Source: Dipetalonema caudispina (lineage: Eukaryota; Nematoda; Chromadorea; Rhabditida; Onchocercidae). Taken from it: a stretch of DNA of 64,000 bases. Below are positions 34,562 to 47,194 of the stretch, piece by piece. The first letter of the stretch is position 1; every line of letters starts with the position of its first letter. Location of the stretch: the NCBI GenBank assembly GCA_013365325.1, contig JABVXV010000009.1, positions 372,001-436,000 on the forward strand, given 5' to 3'. The position numbers and the translations under genes are program-made. The notes below the pieces were generated by a model, which saw nothing but the letters and a program-made list of their open reading frames with translations, did not search any database and was not told the DNA's origin.

Positions 34562-37500
34562 GAAATATAAAAAGCATAGCATCATCTCCCATCCCGCACC
34601 AATGAGAGTTTTTTCTTCCTCCATAGGGAAAGATGTGCATCGATTGATTTCATTGTACTTCTATTATCCTAGTCGACCGAATGCTAACTTCACTTAAATT
34701 ACACTAAGTGAGGATGTTGCAAACTCATTCCATGATAAATGTTATAAAAGAAGGATCGGCTTAACCAGAGTAGTTATGCTTCCTTCTAACGCATCATTTT
34801 ACATACAGTATACTTTACTCTTCTTAGATTTACTTCATTTAATTTAACGAAACAGATCACTCACTTCATTTTTGGCTTTTTAATGTATCACAACAGTACG
34901 TAGTTTACGCTCTGAACTCTATTTTACACTTTGTGCGTTTCATATAATAACGATGAATCACTGAAAACATATCGTTTAAATCATTTATAATGGAAGACTG
35001 ATTGAATTCTCAATCTAAATCGATTATAAGCAATTTTCATTTGTCGTAGAAACATTTTCACATAAAACAAAAAGACTGCGAGTGTCAAACTGGTCTGTTT
35101 ATCTGAAAAGTCTGTCTTCGTGATGCCCTATCAGATCGACTATCTGCAAATTGAAATGAAGAAATGGACAGATTGCCATTATAGCCATGAATTATGATTC
35201 TATACAGCATAAAAAATGACCCATCAGATGTTTTGAACCGGAAAGTCTTTCTCTCTAAGTGTTTTTCTAATTAAGAATCGTGACATATTCATAATATTCC
35301 TATGGGTTTTATGGTATTGTAATATTTATGATATCATATGAGAGCAATTGTTGCAGATGGTTGTTTTGTGGCTATTCAAGAAATTCTCTGTTTTTGCACT
35401 GAAGATCTTGCCAGTATTGGAATAACTTTTTCATAATATCGAATTTTAAACTTTAAAAACCAGAATATTATAATTTCATCACTCTTATCAGTCGTATAAA
35501 TCGTTTCACTCAATTATTATCGTAATCTAGCATTTTTATTCCTAATGTAGTGCTCTTACATTTTTCTCCTGAACCATTGATCTGGCTCGTTCTCTAATAG
35601 AACAAGTGATAGAGTATAAATAATCATTGTAAATCTTTATATGTCTGTCTGCTTTGGTCCCAATTTTGCACTTTACACAACATCATTCTATGAGAGTAGT
35701 ACTTGCAAGACATCATGGCTACCTCGTAAAACTTTGCTATCAGAAAATTGCGTTCCCAATAATCGATATACTTTTTGTACTGTGAATTTCTGATGGTAGA
35801 AGAAAGAGAAGAGGAAAAGACAGCAATGATTTTGGATAATAATTAGAGAAGAGAAAGGCGAGAAATTGAACTGGTTCATAATAGGAGAAATGAGGAAAAT
35901 GGCGAGGGTCAAAATGAAGGGCAAAGAGCCCAGAAAGTAGTAATTCATCGATACAGAATGCTGATGAAGAGAATGTGGTTTTCACTTGTACCCTCCCAAT
36001 GCTATTCGGAAACGATCATAGCGAGAGGGAGTAAATGTTGCGGGTATGTGAAAAAAAATGATTAGAAAAACTACCAGAAGGAGGAGACATGTTCATATCC
36101 ATCCTTGGCACACCCAACAATTTGGCATTCAATCGAACTGTCCTAACTAACCTGCAATTTTCTTCCAGAAAAATATGAAATTGATTTCGGTAAACAAAAA
36201 AAGAAAGATGAGAGTAAGAAGGGTGCAAATGAAAAGAATTCTTTCCTTAGGAATTAAAAACTGGAAACATGAAATACCGTTTTCATCATTTAAAGCAATA
36301 AGAAATGAAAATTCTTTCGAAAATTTCACATCAAATCAAACAGTTCTTTTTTTTTCTTCACTTCTCGCTATCAGCCAATAATATGCAGCATCATATCTTT
36401 CTCTTATCAATGAAGGCTCCAAACAAATTTCAAATGGGTAACAGAAAGGAAGATTAATAGCTCTTTACTTTTTATTCTAAAAATCTTATCATCTATTACT
36501 GCCGAATTATTCCACTTACCTTCCCAACAAATGAGCCTTAAATTGCCTTGCACAGAATGACAATCATCTCTTGTCATCAGGGATTTACTTTAACATGGAA
36601 AACAATATGTTAACAGTATGTTGACTATGAAAAAATCATTTACAGAGCCTTAAAACCAGTATTAAATGACATATGCAAATATTAGCTAGCGACGACACTA
36701 ACCGCTCCATTCTATCTACTAGAATATATCGATACTTCTTTCCCCTCTGCAATTACAAAAAAAAAAAAAGGAAAAAAATTCACTCTATTGGTCTTCTTTC
36801 ATTTCCTAACAAGCGAAATCGACTGAAAAGAAAAAAAAAATAAAAAAATAAAACGAAGGGTCTCTCTTGCTGCCTAAGACCATGTAATTACAAATTGCTT
36901 AGGCATTCCATATCCTTTCCTCCAATTTTTAACTGCACAAAATAAATGCTGCAGTGCAAAATTGCTGAAATGGTTGCGATTCAATTAAAATGTGTCCATT
37001 TCATTTCCTATTAATTACCCGCTCAATGATTTCCAACGATATTATATAATATGTGGCTTGCGGCGGTCAAATGTGAAATGTAAAACTCAGTCTTAGCAGT
37101 TGTTTTCGATCTGTCCTAGTGCTAGCTAATATTATATTACTATGCTGTAAAGATGAATGTTGATGGAACTAGTGAGCTGAAGCAATACGCTAAAAGGATG
37201 ATAAGTGATCCTTTAGAAATAAATACAAAGGATTATTAAAATAGGGGTCGGTGAATTTCAGCCTTTCTTGTTTACAAATATTAGGGAGAGATGGCTTTCA
37301 TCTACCAGAGAGAGGAAGAGCATAACAGATACTGAGGAATTCAAGAATGGCGAATAAGAGGAGAACGATGGATCTATAAAACGAGTTGGTTGCAGCCAGA
37401 AAATATACAATATCAAGGGAGGGAAGTGAAAGCCTTGACGGAAGGAAATTAAATGCATAGTGTCCCCGTTGCACCAGACAAGATCGATCGGGATGTGGTG

Positions 37501-40500
37501 TTGCTATTAGAGCGGCTGCTTGGCGGATGATGAGGGACCAACGGATAGACGTTTGTAAGGTTGCCGGGTTGTTGCTGCCGTTGTAACCACCACTACTATT
37601 ACTACAAATAGTACTACTATGACTGTTGTTGTTGTTGCTATGATGGGACGGAAAGGATGGGTGCAATGATTTGCGAAAAGAGACAAAGGAAGAGTAAGAG
37701 TTCGTTAAACCCGACCAAACCACTAATTTTATATACTATCGAGAAAGAGACGAACGATGAAAGTGGTTAGTATTGTGGCACTTTTTGACTCGGAGAGAAA
37801 TGCCGTAGCATCACAAATTATATTAAAGTTACTTTTTGTCTACGATAGGATATGAGGAGACAGTTTTGTTAATTGTACATAACAAGAAATGCAACGCTAA
37901 TATATTTTTCATTTGGGATAGGCTGATTTAATCAGACTAATTGAGCATGCCATACTATTTATTAACTGTAATACCTGTTTGATAATTCCTCAATAGTATC
38001 TGTAAACGAGCATGCCGTTTGATATTGAGGGTGCAATATTAAAAAATAAGCAATTTGGAGACAAAAAGCTTCCGAACTCATCTTTCACTATTTGTGCATC
38101 AACAATCCCATGCTTCTCAATGTTTTGAACCAGAAAAAAAAGCATTGCATATTTGAACCAGTTATTGCGTAATTCAAACTCAACATTTCGGAGTGAACAC
38201 TTTTCAATAATTCATAATTTTCAATCTCTATTAATATAATCTTTTACATTGTTTATTGTAGTAAAATGATCCAAATAAAATAAGCAAAAAATATGAAAAA
38301 TATTTTAACTGAGTTTGTGAAAGCTTAGGATTAGTCTCATCAACAAATATCGACTGAAGTGGAGAGTTCCTGATAGCTGATAGCTATGCAGGACAAAAAG
38401 AAAAGTTCGAAAAGTACTACGAAAACAAAAGCGAAGTTATCTTTCCCATTTGCAACAGTGCGAATAAAATAAGTGAAGTAAGATAACATCTATTAATGTC
38501 GGCAACATTCCGATATGAAGTTATTCTTTTATTCTTATCTAAACACTATTAGATTTGATAGATAAGTTTCAAGTTTTAAACTCTTATGATATGTTAAGAA
38601 TCAAAGTTATCAAAATTACAACATCAATCACTTGGTAGTTTGTAGTTTGGGAATGGTGCAGTTGTATTTTGAGAAATGTTCTAAAGTAGAAAAAGGATGA
38701 AAAAGCAAGAGTAAACCAGTAGACTATGAATAATGGAGTTAAAATACGGCAATATGATCATGCAAAATTTGACCAAATTTAACGAAAAGTAAAGGAAGAA
38801 GGAAGACCGTTAGCGTCTATATTTGGGAAATACTTCCGAGATCAAGTTGATTATCGGTCAGGAATATAATGTCATTTTAAAATCATTCATATGTGTGCAC
38901 TATTAGTGAATCATGAAAACATACTAGTCATTTATTACCGAGCAATCTCCCCATAACATGGTACTTATCGGAAATGAATATGTTTGGAGCAATATCAGTC
39001 GTGAAATAGCTACACTCAGACGCTCGGTATTATTTTTGAATTAAATTGAACAAAATCATCATTACCAATTGAACACTATTATGACAATCCAAGCATTGCA
39101 AAATTGAACTTTCTAACCAAGCATCCCAGATCCAAACTGGAAATCCTTTTACTTCCTGGGAATAACAGAGATTAAATAGTATCAAAGTAAGGTGAATTAT
39201 ATTTCAGGAAAAATTAAGCAAAATGAAAAAATCAAAAATATGATAATACCTGTTTGTGCAACCAATTACATCATATTATATCACGGAACATTTCAGTGTT
39301 CAATGCACCTATCTATAAGTTGTAGAGATCCTTTGAATTTTACGAGAGACGGAATGTAAGGATGAATGAATATACATGATCATTTGAAGAATACATTAAA
39401 AGCCATGGAACATATCAATAAAGGTATAAGCAAGAAGTAAATGAAGATTATTTCTAAGAGAAATATCATAAAACAGTTTAATAAATGTATCGAAATATCT
39501 TTGAAATCAATGAACAAGCAATGTATTTCGTTGAAAGTAGAATTTTTAAAGATGAGACGAAACTCGACAATATGAAAACAGCAATGAAATATTAATGTGT
39601 GTTATTTCTCAAACACTCGAAAAAATGGGAAAGAAGATGAAAAAGAGAGAAATTGCAGAAGTTTTCCGGAGCTTTCTAGGTTATGCATCAACCGTCACAG
39701 TGGAAAAATTAAAAACAAAAAATAAATTGTGCAGCAAAAACTATTGCACAACAGTTCAAATTGTACATAATTGAAAACTTGTACGTCAATCTTATCCTGA
39801 TAACTTTGCCTCTTTCAATTACCGCCTTAATTCCAATTTCGAGAATATAGGAAAAAAAAGTTCGTCGATTGTGACTTAAAGTAATTTGAACGATTTCTCT
39901 ATAAATCATCGGTGATCGGAAACTTACTTATAGATCCGGTCCTTCTCTCTCATCTTCTCCTTACCTTCTTCAAAATTCAGACAGTCGAGTTTGAATTTTA
40001 GTAGATGTATTCAAAATTGTTTCTCTTAAAAATTTTGCAACTGGGAACGACTCCTTTTCCTCTAAAGCAGTAGAAGTAAATGAGACAATGAAAAGGAAAC
40101 GAAAGAGTCTTCTGAAAGCTAATCCTGCTAACTGCATCCCGTTCCCCGCCCTCCGTATCAATTTCACTCTTTTCCATTGCTTGCCACCATTTTCGAATAG
40201 AAACGACAATGATCGTAACGATTACTCATTCAAAAAAAAAAAAAAAAAAACATAAATTTGATGTAGTGATAGAGAGGCGCACTAAAGAAAATAATAAAAT
40301 ACCATTTGAGCTATGGGATCTTGAATGGGCTAATAAATGAAATACTTTAAATACGAAATTTCTTTCAAAGCATCTAAGAGAGAAATTCTGCGGATTATTG
40401 GAGGAAATTTTTGAAGACTTCAACTTTTAATTGGCCATTTTAAATCAACTTTTTGCTTCTTTCGCACCTACGACTACGATATTTCTGCTTCGCCTGATCG

Positions 40501-40734
40501 TCTGACAATGTTCCGAACTTAACCGTGACTTGAATAGATAGAATTTGATTTAAAAAATTAAAGAAAATACGTAAAGAAAAAAGATGTGAAGTAAGAATGT
40601 TCCTTTATAGGACTGTATAATAAGTTAGTGCGTGGAATTTCTTTCCCACAGGCCAGGCAATGAATTAAGTACAATGTCACTGTGGATATGAAACAATAAG
40701 TGACATCTGACATTTTTGCAGAGCGTGAACCCTC

Positions 40735-40806
40735 CCCCTTGTCCTTCCCCCTCTCCCGCCCGCCCACTCATCCCAAATAGGACGACCAGTCCTTGCTAGG
40801 ACTGGC
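40735..40806 (+). promoter_or_regulatory. C-rich block upstream of dyrb-1
   Basis: A strikingly C-rich tract (CCCTCTCCCGCCCGCCCAC, about 40749-40767) stands out from AT-rich surroundings. An 8-bp perfect inverted repeat (CCAGTCCT..AGGACTGG, 40786-40805) follows. Its position 330-400 bp before the dyrb-1 ATG fits a core promoter or Sp1/KLF-type site; this is inference. Confidence 0.35.
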
Positions 40807-41110
40807 GATAAGGAATATCATTGGACTCAATTCCTTTCAATGTATCCCATTTCATAACTAGTTGCATGCAACAAGGGAAAGATATGGATAGGATGCAAAG
40901 TCGTAAATTCAGGTATGCGGTATGGGGGTTTGATGAGTGTGGTAACTTGTTTTACTGAAGGTGTCGATTCTGTTGATGTTTAAGAAAAGGATTAAAGCCT
41001 TTAAGGAGTTCACTTTGTTTGGTACAAGAAATTTATATTTGTACTCACCGAACTATTTTATCATCCATCCCACTAATATATTGTATTCTTTATTTGCTAA
41101 AAATACCCAT

Positions 41111-41119
41111 GACTTGCAG
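41111..41119 (+). promoter_or_regulatory. Probable spliced-leader acceptor of dyrb-1
   Basis: GACTTGCAG ends 11 nt before the ATG, with no coding exon upstream that fits. This position is typical for SL trans-splicing in nematodes. Confidence 0.5.
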
Positions 41120-41130
41120 CTGCTGAAGCA

Positions 41131-41532
41131 ATGGTAGATGTAGAGGAAACTCTGAAGAGAATTCAGAGCCAGAAGAACGTTGCTGGAGTTATCGTTATGG
41201 ACTCATCCGGTACAACTTATATGTGTTCCTTCTCATTGTTGTACTCTTTCCGTCAACTCCTCCATCATTTTTTGTTCCCTTTATCTATGATTTTAATTCC
41301 TTACTCTTTCATAGGTCGAGCGATTCGGTCAACACTGGATGATGAAGCTACACAACAGCATTGCGTACTACTGCATCAGTTGTGTGATAAATCAAAAAGT
41401 GTTATTCGTGAACTGGATGGCTCAAACGATCTGACATTCCTAAGGCTTCGGACGAGAAAACATGAAATAATGGTCGCACCTGACAAAGACTTCCTGTTAG
41501 CTGTAATACAGAATATTACTGCACAGTTTTAA
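41131..41532 (+). CDS. dyrb-1: Dynein light chain roadblock/LC7 type
   Basis: Subunit of cytoplasmic dynein 1 (and possibly dynein 2) that dimerises and links the intermediate chain to the motor. Two exons, 41131-41209 and 41315-41532, joined inside a Gly codon, give 98 residues, the usual family length. It starts [19 protein letters not shown] and contains [28 protein letters not shown] and a terminal VIQN, all hallmarks of the roadblock fold. The frame reading through the intron is not used, since it would insert a hydrophobic stretch into a conserved loop. It is followed on the same strand by atad-3. Confidence 0.96.
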   Translation: MVDVEETLKRIQSQKNVAGVIVMDSSGTTYMCSFSLLYSFRQLLHHFLFPLSMILIPYSFIGRAIRSTLDDEATQQHCVLLHQLCDKSKSVIRELDGSNDLTFLRLRTRKHEIMVAPDKDFLLAVIQNITAQF

Positions 41533-42111
41533 CTGTATAATTTACGTCAGTTTCTGATTCCATGTTTATATGTGACAATAAGTTTTCAACATTTTTATTA
41601 TGTGAAAAAGATTCGTTTATTAGTGTAATGCTCATTTCTGTAAGTAGTTTGATATAAGGTTGGAAGGGAACTTGGGACTGATAGGAGGGTACGAAAAAAT
41701 GAGATAAATCATGTATAAATTGAGATATGGATGTAGCATGATGTTATTTGTTGCTCTGAGTATATTCAAAAAAAAATGAGCTGTATTTGATTGTCTGCTC
41801 TGTGTTATTGTACTTCACCATCATACCATGATAAAATTCTTTACTTTGATCTTTTTGTCGAAGGGACATCTTACGGAAGTTTTGCCACAATATTGCCACT
41901 ATTTTCGTTTTTTTTTTTCTCGATATATGTTTTCATACTACCTTGTTATTTAGCATTGTTTGTTGATATAGAAGGTCATAAGACCAAATGTTTGTCGCAT
42001 TAGTGGTAATGAAAAGGGAAGAGATGGAACGTCATTTTTGAACCACCTTGTTTTTTTGTTCCATTGAATTTTTACTTGGTATAGTGATGCCTTGAAGCAA
42101 ATTCAATGTCA

Positions 42112-42120
42112 CATTTCCAG
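42112..42120 (+). promoter_or_regulatory. Probable spliced-leader acceptor of atad-3
   Basis: CATTTCCAG ends 9 nt before the ATG at 42130. No upstream coding exon joins here, so a trans-splice site is the simplest reading. It would be needed if atad-3 is the downstream cistron of a dyrb-1 operon. Confidence 0.5.
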
Positions 42121-42129
42121 GTGTGTAGC

Positions 42130-45100
42130 ATGCCTAGTTTTTTTGATGTACTTGGGTTAGGCTCACATGAAGGATCATCGAGGAATGTCTTGCAGCCCAC
42201 TGCTGATCCGACACCCGGTAAGCTGTAATGCGTGGAATAATTAGCTTCATTGATTATTATGGATTTTTATTTCTATTATATACCGAGAGGACAACCAGCA
42301 TATAAATGCACCATGATGCATTGAGAAAGCTTTACTTGCTTTGTATTTCGACAAATGGTTCATGCTGTGATATAATTCGGAAGTCTTCCAAAAACTCTGA
42401 GTATATACACATAATTTACAAAGGGTTTCCTTTACAAATGAGCTAAATAGATCGAGACTTTAAGTGAAGTGCCCAAAATTACCAAAATTAAATTTATTTC
42501 AGGTCCCAATGATAATGCATCGAAAGGAAGTGGTGCACAAGCACAGGCACAGATGCAGAAAGGATATTCGTTTGATTCTTCAGCACTGGAACGTGCGGCT
42601 GATGCTGCGCGGCAGTTAGAAAGATCTCGAAATGCTAAGGAAGCATTTGAAATGGCACGATTACAAGAATTTACAAAGCAGAGGGAATTTGAGGCAGCTA
42701 CTAAGGTATATTCAAAAAAAGTTTACGAAGAAAACGACGTATTTAGAAACTTGAACTTTGGTAAGATCTCTTAGGCAATGTAGCAAACATTATCTTTGAG
42801 GCTAACTTCACACGCTGGAGAAGTGATCAAACTTTACTGATTTGAAAGTTTCAAGCTCAAAATTTTCATTTCTGTTCGAATTATTTTACTAGTTTTTGAT
42901 ATATTGCAGCAAGCAGAAGCGCAAATACAAGCACTTCGGTCAGAGCAAATTCGCGTTGCGGAAGAGGAAAGACGTAAAACTTTAGTTGAAGAAACAAAAC
43001 ATGCACGTGCCGTAAGTGAACAAAGACTTGAAATATCTTCTTTTGTTTTTTATTTCTTGAGGCTTGGAATGTTATTTTTGGTTAGTTTGACCATAGTATG
43101 TTTTGGGAAGGAATACTTTAGAGAGCAGAGCATCAAGATCAGTTGGCACGCAAACGGCAAGAGGAGGAATTATCGGTAAAAGCTCGCATGCAAGCTGAGA
43201 ATTTGAAAAAACAAGAAGAAAGTGTGCGAAAACAAGAAGCTATGAGGAAAGGTAACATTTGTCACATTCAATTCCAATTATTCGGTTATACAGCTTTCGC
43301 AAATTATTGTCGTCCGGTATTCGATTCTGGCAAAGTCAGCGTAATGTTCGAAATTTCTTATGGATTTCTCAGATATCATCATCTTCGAAGTTCCTGATTG
43401 GTAACTCGATATGTCATCAGATGTTTTGAAATGGAGTATTACAGTGAATTCCAAAAAATGTTAGTAGTGCGTATAGCAACTGTTTCAGCAACTATTGAAC
43501 ATGAATTGGCTTTAAAACATAAATATGATCTGGAAAAGGTTGAAGCTGAAACTCATGCTAGAGCTAAAGCTGCTCGCGAAAATCGTGATATTAATTTGGA
43601 ACAGCTGCGTGCATCCGAAGAAGAGCGGAGGAAGACAACGATTGAAAAAATTAAGTCGGTATTTTAAGTATATGATCGAAATTTTCCTCTGTCAATTAGT
43701 AGTAGTACAATTTTATAATTTGTTTCGAACACTAGTTGATTGATTTAGTTGTTCTACTTTTCCTACTGACATCCATAATTTATTGTAACTGCCATTTATT
43801 CAAAGAAGTGCGACATTTTTTTCCGCCACTTGAGGTGCTAAATCTTGAATCCTTCAGCGGTGTTCACTACCGATGAATGAGAAGTGCATTGTAATGTACC
43901 TTTCAGGACAATGAAGATTTTTATTTTATTCCATTAGCACATTTAGAATATTTCAAAGAGGGGCCATCACAAAAAGAAAAGCATATAAAGTATGTTAGTA
44001 AAATAAAATATCTCATTTACTGTTGGAATTTGCAGGACCAGTGGAGCAGTTTTAGGAGCTGGACTGCAAGAATTTTTTAACGATCCAAGAAAAATCGTTT
44101 CGGCTGTTAGTATTTCTTTGATTTTCTTGCTAATTTTGGTTTATACTTGTCTTATCAAAGGTTAAATTAACGCTGTAAGGATATCTGAGGTATCAATAAA
44201 AAAATCAAACGAAATGATCTTGTTTAGCTGCTTCAGTTTATATTACGAAGTGCATTTGATTATCTCACTCGTGAACAGTTTTTTCTCCTTTCTAGTAATA
44301 AAGCTACTGAATTTCTGATTTTTCTACAGGTTGGTAGTTTAACCGCGCTTGCTATTGGTTTGTACGGTGCTAAGCGAGGTACTGCAGTTGTGGCTCGTCA
44401 AATCGAATCACGATGGGGAAAACCGAGTTTAGTTCGAGATACTTCACGTATAACGTTCTCAGAATTATTTAGACACCCTATCAAGACATTTAGAACCTCT
44501 TTTCGATCGCTGGATGACCCTTTGAAAGGAATCGTTTTAAGTGTAAGTACTTCTTGTTAAAACGAACTTTAATTTCCAGTTTTTCTTAATAAATTTAATT
44601 TTTAATAATGGGAAAAAGTATAATTACTTCCTCATTAAAATAAACTTCTTTTAGCCAGAGTTAGAAGCACACTTACGAGATATCGCGTTAACTACGAGAA
44701 ACACAAAACGGAATCATGGCCTTTTTCGAAACATATTGTTTTATGGTCCACCTGGTACTGGCAAAACCCTTTTTGCCAAGGTATTCTTTGACATTAGATA
44801 AAAAATAAAAGCTTGTTTAAACACACGTATATAAAATCTTTATTTTCATCGTTTCGTTCGAGACGTTTTGTTAATCATATTAATGTATAGAAATATTGTA
44901 TTGTTTGAAGTTAACTAAATTCTATAGAGAAGTGGAGGTCAAAGTAAGACATTGCGTTCTCGTATGACAGTGGCATTGTTCGGTCTTCGAAACTCCTGGA
45001 ACTTTTACCATTTTGAACTTATCAGCGTAGTTCTGTTACAAGGAAAAATAAGCTCATTCATTCATGATTTTAATTTGTTCCAGAGTTTAGCTCATCATTC

Positions 45101-47194
45101 GGGTTTGGATTATGCTGTCATGACTGGTGGTGATGTGGCACCTTTGGGGCATGACGGAGTTTCTGCGATGCACAAGGTTTTTGATTGGGCTGAGCATACG
45201 AGGAAGGGGTGAAGATTTGTTTTTACATATTCTCCAGAGTGCTATTTAATTTAAAAGTTTCTAATGAGTACCAGAATTACTTCATCCTTCATAAGGATGA
45301 AGTAATTTTGTGACTCATTAGGAACTTTTGAATTTTTTTTCGTAAACGAATAATTAAACTACTCAAGACATGTCGTCGCTGTGCTAAAAGCTTGAAACTA
45401 ATTTTTTATGGATAACTTTTTAGATTTATTATATAATGAGCAATCTGAGTTTGTTTCAATTATATTCGTATGTCTGTCTTTTCTCCCTTCTAGTTTGGTG
45501 CTCTTTATCGATGAAGCTGATGCCTTTTTACGTAAGAGGGCAACCGAACAGATAAGTGAGAGTATGCGTGCTACGTTAAACGCATTCTTATTTAGGACCG
45601 GTGAACAATCTAGAAAGTAAGTTTTCCGTTTTGTTTGACTAACCGTTTTTGTAATTTGTACACTTTTAAAGTTTACAAATTGCTGAACTTTAGATTAACA
45701 AAGCTAAAGTATACTTAGTTTTTTTCTAACAATTTTTTGTTCAGTAAAATTCACCAATTATTTCTTAAGATTCATGCTAGTTGTTGCTTCAAATCAGCCG
45801 GAACAATTTGACTGGGCTGTGAATGATCGATTGGATGAATTAGTTGAATTCAAGTTGCCCGGTATGTTAGGGATTTTAATTTTATGTTTTTGCGAGCAAT
45901 ACAAGAATATAAAATACGTGAACTTCATTTGAAAATCTCCTCTTTCCTTTTTGAGAAACTACTTCAAATGTTTTCTTCTCCACCAAAAATGAAATATATT
46001 TGTTCTTAGTGCATTTTATTTCATAACTTCTTAGATTAAAAACTTTTTTGTCAACATTCCGAACTGTTTTAAAAATCGACATGTGACTGATGTTCATGTA
46101 AAACGTTTTTTGGTTTAAATAGATATCTCGAAATGGAATATTTCATATATTGGGACATTTTATATATTCCTACGGATAAATGTTGATACTACAGGATTGA
46201 CGAAACTGAGGCATATAAGGATGAAACGATCATAAAGAATGCAGTTTTTTCCACTGATGTTACGAAATTTCAGGCCCTGCGGAACGTGAACGTATCATAT
46301 TGCAGTATTTTGATAAATATATTGCTGCACCAGCGATGTCAGGTTCTAAAAAAGCACGCTTGAAGTTAGCAGACTTTGACTGGGTCAAAAAATGTACTGA
46401 TATTGCCCAGAAAACTGATGGGATGAGTGGTCGGCAGCTCTCCAAGCTTGTCATCGGCTGGCAGGTGGCTAAATTGAAATATAAAAATATGTATCAGTGT
46501 AATTATTATAACCGGCGTATGTTATGACTGCGCGTGAAAATTTTGTAGAAATGTTTGGTTTAAAAAAACGCTTGTTTTAGATTGTATTTACTGGGGAGTT
46601 AGTCAAGAGTTAAAGTTAACAGATGTGTTTGGGATTAAGGGAAACAAAAAACGAATAAGAAGAGCGTTGCTTGCATTTCATATTTCGAATTTGGAACTGC
46701 ATCTATTAGTATTCAGTTGTATCATTTAAAGCCTTAGGCAGCGGCATATGCTTCGGAAGATGGCATACTTACGACCGAAATGATTGATCGTTGCACACGT
46801 GAAATGGTAGATCAACACAAGCAGAAGATTATGTGGCTCGATAGGGAACAGTTATCTGTGAGGCATTTTGGACACAGAGTATGTTAATGGATTCTTCGCA
46901 TGATGTTAATATTTAATAAGACCTATTATTATAGTCAGTGCATGTCATGACTAATAATCTTAAGAAATTGAACTTGTGGGGGGATGGTCGGAGTGAGTTT
47001 ATTTCTAAAGATCTGCCCAAATTTTCAGAAAAAAATCAGAAGGTTTCGAAGTTTCAATTGTTTTAATCCCACTATCATATCTATCAGGTTTGCTGATTTG
47101 TGCCTTCTGCTACGAAAATACTGTTCTTACATTTCAGGCGCCAAAAGCGTTACCACCGGTGTCGAACGTACAAAAGGAGAGAGCAATATCATGA
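42130..47194 (+). CDS. atad-3: ATAD3 mitochondrial AAA+ ATPase, 14 exons
   Basis: Inner-membrane ATPase required for nucleoid organisation, cristae and lipid supply in known ATAD3 proteins. Exons 42130-42217, 42503-42705, 42910-43011, 43122-43251, 43489-43654, 44036-44105, 44330-44542, 44655-44780, 45084-45208, 45494-45616, 45770-45861, 46274-46464, 46738-46878 and 47138-47194 are all in phase and give about 608 residues, normal for the family. Order: Ala/Gln-rich N-terminus, long charged coiled coil (about 45-235) with [16 protein letters not shown] and [19 protein letters not shown], a short transmembrane segment ([14 protein letters not shown], about 254-267), then the AAA domain with Walker A GPPGTGKT (355-362), Walker [12 protein letters not shown] (409-419), and the arginine-rich [12 protein letters not shown] and [10 protein letters not shown] segments. 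The sensor-2 region [15 protein letters not shown] is present. The acceptor of exon 13 could be four residues off. Confidence 0.96.
45250..45332. repeat. Near-perfect long foldback in atad-3 intron
   Basis: Left arm 45250-45289 pairs with right arm 45293-45332 around a 3-nt loop. About 38 of 40 positions pair (three as G-U), with one 2x2 internal loop. The centre is TTACTTCATCCTT..AAGGATGAAGTAA. It lies in intron 45209-45493. The short loop argues against a canonical microRNA; it could be a palindromic MITE remnant or an inverted duplication. Confidence 0.85.

Larger units (their letters stand above)
32670..41130. other. Long intergenic region between divergent galectin and dyrb-1
   Basis: About 8.5 kb with no supportable gene. 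It must hold the promoters of both flanking divergent genes. Poly-pyrimidine runs (34300-34337), a 22-bp palindrome (34540-34561), a GC-richer block (about 37440-37740) and a C-rich block (about 40730-40806) stand out. A 141-codon open frame on the - strand in the 37.3-37.7 kb block is low-complexity and has no spliced context, so it was not called. Confidence 0.5.

Noticed and set aside
37298..37723. 141-codon open frame on the - strand
   Set aside because: Ser/Asn-rich low-complexity beginning, no family resemblance, no splice partners, and the second half reads as random hydrophobic sequence. The block's higher GC content explains the missing stops.
41131..41532. Unspliced 133-residue reading of the roadblock gene
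   Set aside because: The middle 35 residues are an in-frame intron with GT..AG ends; removing them restores the 98-residue family length and the conserved GRAIRSTLD junction.
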